A DNA stretch of 64,000 nucleotides from Lineus longissimus (lineage: Eukaryota > Nemertea > Pilidiophora > Heteronemertea > Lineidae), in contig NC_088313.1 in assembly GCF_910592395.1 (NCBI RefSeq), positions 12,068,937 to 12,132,936 on the forward strand. The letters run 5' to 3'. The position numbers were made by a program, and so were the translations under genes. Below are positions 60,586-64,000 of the stretch, one piece after another. The notes below the pieces were generated by a model that was given only the letters and a program-made list of their open reading frames with translations, was not told the DNA's origin and made no database searches. Position 1 is the first letter of the stretch. Each line of letters begins with the position of its first letter.

Positions 60586-61257
60586 TCAATAACGTATTCT
60601 TAGCTTCCACCTCGAATCACATCGGATATTTTCTAATATGATGTTATCCATATCAAATAATAAAACACTTTCGACTTCAGGTATAAGATAGTAGCGCTTC
60701 GCTTTTAGGCTTTTAACATACCGAAGTTCAAGAACGAATCCCACGTTTACTATTTTATACCAATTTAACCAAGAAATAGACGGGGCTTTTCCCCTGTTTT
60801 TGTGCTTCTGAAATTTGCATCTAAAGGTCAACTCCAAGAAAACATTCTCACCACATGAAACCATTCTGAAATATTCGAACCTCGAATTCTTTGGACCGAG
60901 GCTTTTCTTAAGTTCACCATACGGAAGAATCAACTCTCGGCGATTGCCACTTCCAATCAAATCGAATTGAAATGCTCGCAACTTTTCAGAGACAGATTTC
61001 CGTCCATGATGAGTGCTAACACCTATGACATCATTGCAAAATTCGCCAGCAATGTATGTGAGAGCGTGAAAATGAAAATGATACATCAGTTTAAACTCTC
61101 CGCTTATATTATCTTGGCTGTAGACGTAGACATTACGATGAGGTGCCATGGAGTAATGAAAAAGAGCCACTGTGACTATGATACTTAGTCCTGTGTGGTA
61201 AAAGCGGCGCTTTACCAATTCTCCCTCCGACTCTGTAGACTTGATCATTTTCATCAA
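60586..61257 (-). CDS. Unrecognised open frame downstream of the BEL relic
   Basis: A 223-codon frame whose first 20 or so codons overlap the BEL relic in another frame, so a natural start would be no earlier than the Met near 61140 (about 185 residues). It shows no signal peptide, membrane segment or motif I recognise. It has a basic, aromatic-rich composition with scattered Cys and His. It could be an unrelated genomic exon, a host fragment, or chance. Its length is unusual for this AT-rich sequence, which is the only reason to list it. Confidence 0.2.
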   Translation of the reverse strand: MMKMIKSTESEGELVKRRFYHTGLSIIVTVALFHYSMAPHRNVYVYSQDNISGEFKLMYHFHFHALTYIAGEFCNDVIGVSTHHGRKSVSEKLRAFQFDLIGSGNRRELILPYGELKKSLGPKNSRFEYFRMVSCGENVFLELTFRCKFQKHKNRGKAPSISWLNWYKIVNVGFVLELRYVKSLKAKRYYLIPEVESVLLFDMDNIILENIRCDSRWKLRIRY

Positions 61258-61620
61258 GGAAGGGGCTAAGCTTTGCAGTGTTTGCGTCTCGAAATTTGAT
61301 GGCTTTCTGTGCTTGGCGAATCCAATACAGGTCGGCTTCCTTCAACAAACGTAGCGACGGCCATGCAGCGATCTTGGTGAGTAGCTGTTTCAACCATTGG
61401 TCTTTTGGAAGTTCTTTTGCGGATATCACACGTGCAGTAACCATCAACAGGCGAGGCCAGCTGGAGAATTTCGTTGGATCGACGACAGGTTCATCTTTGG
61501 ACAACTTCGCAGCAACGACTTTGGCATTTCGAATATGGAACTTCTTCAGCTCAGCATCATCGCGGTCGACTTGAACATTCTTCGGTGTCTCCGGCCAGGA
61601 CGATGGTGTTTTCTTCAGGA
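61190..61620 (-). pseudogene. BEL/Pao integrase N-terminal (zinc-region) fragment
   Basis: The frame contains S-W-P-R-L-L-M-V-T-A-R-V, then A-D-L-Y-W-I-R-Q-A-Q and V-G-G-R-I-G-K-A, the stretch that leads into the H2C2 region of BEL/Pao integrase. Similarity ends at about 61190 and the following sequence does not resemble integrase, so the HHCC zinc site and the DDE core are absent. The junction is a deletion or truncation end. Confidence 0.85.
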
Positions 61621-61972
61621 AGGACGGGCCATCGATGACTTCTTCATATCAGTAGCGTTAACTCCACGGGATACGAGATCTATGATGTTCTGCTGAGTCG
61701 GTACGAAGGAGATGTCGTTATGTGGGTCAAAATCTGCTGTTACCTCTCCCACTCGGCAGGCTACGTAGGAGCGGAATGACTTCGATTGTCCTCTCAACTA
61801 GCTGAGTTGTCATGCTGACGGTCCACATTTTCTTGTAGGCGAGCTGGATATGTAGGGCATTCTCCACTACCAACATCAGGCGAGACCGGAGCAGGACGGC
61901 TTGTAGTTCTTTGCGTGGTATACTGACTTTCTTCAGAGATGCTAGGCGGGCTCTTGCGCAAACAAACGTCAA
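61615..61972 (-). pseudogene. BEL/Pao RNase H and connection, frameshifted
   Basis: Two overlapping frames (61727-61972 and 61615-61797) together show the family's V-C-A-R-A-R segment, I-P-R-K-E-L-Q (I-P-R-L-E-L-Q in relatives), then C-R-V-G-E-V, F-V-P-T-Q-Q-N and V-S-R-G. The frame change near 61800 is a lesion. A further frame change near 61630 leads into the integrase-side segment. Confidence 0.85.
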
Positions 61973-61982
61973 TTCCGCTTCA

Positions 61983-62375
61983 TCATCGCGACCATCTCAG
62001 CCAGATTCCCATTTCCAAGGCGTCGTCAGAGGCATCGCTTAGTCCATGAGGCGACACTCTTGGAAGCGGTGTCACTCCATGGTACCGCTTGGGGATCAGG
62101 CTAAGAGGAATCTCGATCATGTCGACTTCTTGGAGATCACGGTTGACAGCTTCAATCATACGGTAGATACCACACTCAGGGCTGATAGGCGCGTCCAAAC
62201 CAATGTCGAACGTCCACATCTTCTGCAGGATTATCTTGGGACGAACAAGGACTTCGGACAGCATACCAAAGATGTCGTCGTATGAGGCTGTTTTCTTCAA
62301 CAGGTTGCGTTTCGTATCGGCGAGATCAGCATTGTAGACTTTCTTGACCTGAGCGTATCTTCTGACAGGTTCCAC
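61983..62375 (-). pseudogene. BEL/Pao RT thumb/connection and start of RNase H
   Basis: This 130-codon frame carries the T-K-R-N-L-L-K-K segment, the F-G-M-L-S-E-V block that in this family normally reads P-L-G-L-L-S-P, the W-T-F-D-I-G-L-D part, and H-G-L-S-D-A-S, which is the RNase H opening (H-G-F-S-D-A-S in relatives). Similarity is lost at W-L-R and resumes in another frame at about 61993, marking a frameshift. It is downstream of the RT block on the same strand. Confidence 0.85.
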
Positions 62376-63208
62376 TTGGTTCCTAGTACGGTCGTTGTCA
62401 CATCAGGAGGATAGCATTGTTCATCGCAGATCTTCTTCTCGTTCGACATCCATTGTCTGATGACAAAGTGGCCCTTTTCCAATGCGGTGATGGGATTCTT
62501 CTTCATGTTAGCGACTGCTTCGACATCTCTCTGCGACTCTGTCAAATCATCTGCGTAGAACTGCTCGTTCATGATACGTTTAATCTCAGGATCGTCGGGT
62601 GCGTTCTCAATGGCGACGTGACGCATGGCTACGGTGGCGGCTGTCGGTGACGGCTTGTCTCCCAAGGTTACAGTTGTCAACTCGTAAACTTGGATCACAT
62701 CTTCTGGCTTCTCTCTGAAGACATATCTATGGAATCTGGCATCTTCTGACGTCACTTTCACGGCTTGAAATATCTTGGCTACATCTGCGATTACATAAAC
62801 TTCATATTCATGGAAGCGTAGGGCGACTTCAAAGAGGTTCGTGTTGAGATTATCTCCCTTGGCTAGGTAGTCGTTTAAGGCATGACCTTGGCATCTTGCT
62901 TTCCTATTGTAGACTACTCGGACTGGCGTTGTCTTGGAGTCTTTCATCACACCAAAGTGAGGTTGAAACCACATCTTCTTCCCGTTACGTAGATCGTTCT
63001 TCATTTCACTGGCTGGGACTAGACGTGCGACTCCTCGTTCAAGTTTATCTCTCATCTGACGACAGTAGACTTCCCACTCTTTTGGCTTCTTCTTGAATTG
63101 GGCTTCCAAATTCGACAGGCGTCTGACGGCGTAATCATAGTTGTTCGGCAGATTCTCTGGTGCCTCCCCCCCCCCCCCCCCCGAGAACAATCTGATAGGT
63201 TCCATCAT
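62297..63208 (-). pseudogene. BEL/Pao reverse transcriptase fragment (303-codon frame)
   Basis: This is the longest open block of the relic. Recognisable parts are the N-L-P-N-N-Y region (about residues 19-24), F-x-P-H-F-G-V (81-87), the first catalytic aspartate in A-D-V-A-K-I-F (141-147), the P-S-P-T-A stretch (186-190) and the catalytic box Y-A-D-D (218-221; Y-V-D-D is usual in this group), followed by L-E-K-G-H-F (243-248) and the S-N-E-K-K primer-grip-side segment. The first nine codons, through the Met-Met start, are out of frame with the upstream linker because of the 17-base homopolymer, so this is not a natural start. The last 20 or so codons are also out of frame: the true continuation resumes in the frame of 61983-62375. 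Confidence 0.9.
63166..63182. repeat. 17-bp poly-C tract (poly-G in the BEL frame)
   Basis: A homopolymer lies inside the retrotransposon coding sequence, exactly where the protease-RT linker frame and the RT frame part company. It encodes a glycine run in place of residues that are not glycine-rich in relatives. Length polymorphism or a base-calling error at this site could create or remove the frameshift. Confidence 0.95.
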
Positions 63209-63493
63209 CTAATCTAGTGACGCTCTTCTGCATGGATTCTGTGGCCAGCTTGTCTCGAATTTCAGCACGGCATTTACATCTTCTGGGCTCAAGACCGGAA
63301 CACTCGACACCAAGGAAATCTTCAAGTTCGCTTACGGCTGTTACCAGATGGAAGTTGATGACAGCGTTGGCTACAATCTCGTTTGAAGTTCGGCCTCCTA
63401 ATTGGACGTACCATCCTAGTGAACATCTGGCTGCAATCGGGTCGTTGACGTTATCGCTTGAGACGCGTTCTTCTGCGGTGTATGGTGCGACCT

Positions 63494-63578
63494 AGCCACG
63501 CCCTGGTGGGTGGCGCCTCCCCGTGTTTTTGTAAGAGAGCTTAGTGAGGAATACAATATATTTCTAGCTAGCTATGTA
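63494..63578. other. Join between LTR-like block and BEL pol relic
   Basis: This 85-bp stretch should hold gag and protease if the LTR-like block belongs to the same element, but it has no coding similarity. It contains a GC-rich run around GGCGCC. It is the probable site of a large internal deletion. Confidence 0.4.
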
Positions 63579-63918
63579 TGTAGTGCAACGAACCTTTGGA
63601 TCGGTGACCGGCGCGTACAATACACCTGGCGAACCTTCCCAGGATCGTGTGGCCGCCTGGACACGTTTATTAAGTTAAATTGTGATGATTTATTAGGACT
63701 GACTTTTCGGCTCTTTTGAGCAGGGCTGAGCTGAGGTACACTGCTGCGAACTGTGTATACTGTAGTGTATAGCATGTATATAGTGCTAAACGTTGTGCAT
63801 ATACCCCGGTAGATCGTGTGTGTAGACGGCGCAGAGCATGAGACTGCGAGAATAGGGACCGGCCCTGTGTAGTGTTGTGTGTGAATTCGGATCTTAAAGT
63901 CATAGTCCGTTCGTTACA
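63579..63918 (-). repeat. LTR-like block (candidate 5' LTR)
   Basis: Read on the minus strand, it begins TGTAACGAAC and ends GTTCGTTGCACTACA, a short imperfect inverted terminus of the TG...CA kind. It contains a TATATA box (about 63776-63782) followed downstream by two AATAAA signals (63689-63694 and 63666-63671). That order is what an LTR promoter and R region would show. There is no second copy in the window and the following 80 bp lack a clear primer-binding site, so this is tentative. It lies upstream of the BEL relic in the same orientation. Confidence 0.35.
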
Positions 63919-64000
63919 TACTTCTTCTAATAATGTGATGAAAGTGCTGGTTTTCGGGCACAGTTTTGTTGCAAGGTGGCGCAAGTTTCTGTTGCGTCAA

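Larger units (their letters stand above)
61190..63493 (-). mobile_element. BEL/Pao LTR retrotransposon pol relic
   Basis: On the minus strand the order is the protease-RT linker (a conserved L-G-W segment near 63425 and D-G-T-Y just before the poly-G), the Pao-type reverse transcriptase, the RT thumb/connection, RNase H, and the start of the integrase zinc region. The similarity jumps between frames at about 63170, 62345, 61993, 61800 and 61630, so this is a pseudogene. The gag and protease region is missing upstream: an in-frame TAG sits at about 63493, and similarity begins there. Integrase similarity stops at about 61190, just after the V-G-G-R-I-G-K-A motif, so the catalytic integrase core is absent. 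Family assignment is from motif recognition of BEL/Pao pol proteins. Confidence 0.9.

Overview
This window looks like eukaryotic, intron-rich, AT-leaning nuclear DNA from a marine invertebrate. The evidence is one intact rhodopsin-type neuropeptide-like receptor gene with consensus splice sites, a BEL/Pao LTR retrotransposon relic, a LINE 3' end, a tRNA-type SINE, many foldback and TIR elements, TACATGTA-rich simple sequence and long poly-C/poly-G tracts. An ambulacrarian (echinoderm or hemichordate) fits the texture best, but a mollusc, brachiopod or cephalochordate cannot be excluded by eye. There is no sign of bacterial operons, CRISPR, rRNA or a complete tRNA.

Layout. 1-16 kb: no convincing host gene. 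It holds a fold-back region with a CCGCTAGTCCGA-like motif (1974-3128), an 852-bp TIR element with three 205-bp tandem units and a degenerate 9-bp target duplication (4313-5164), one arm of a large inverted repeat family (5611-6346), a seven-unit satellite (9425-10255), a TTAA-bounded DNA transposon with perfect TIRs and a 123-aa ORF (10771-11742), and a SINE directly after it (11743-11997). 16-18 kb: the only confident host gene, a 437-codon class A GPCR (16562-17875). A splice acceptor lies just 5' of its start and a strong donor lies inside its C-terminal tail. 20-25 kb: several MITE-like elements and a 2.4-kb TIR element with 9-bp target duplications (22412-24813). 30-35 kb: two minisatellite-like tandem arrays and a foldback element. 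35084-38762: a 3.7-kb element with 50-bp identical TIRs and an exact 10-bp target duplication, containing a cluster of CRE-like sites. 40-58 kb: more MITEs, the second, interrupted copy of the 5.6-kb repeat family (46456-47665) and mosaic duplications. 59-64 kb: a 5'-truncated LINE tail, unexplained ORFs, and a frameshifted BEL/Pao pol relic running on the minus strand, with an LTR-like block upstream.

The window is therefore one receptor exon inside a transposon-dense intergenic or intronic landscape. I see no gene cluster working as a pathway. The most interesting structures are the family of 9-10-bp-TSD TIR elements, the palindromes close to the receptor, and the possible alternative C-terminus of the receptor.
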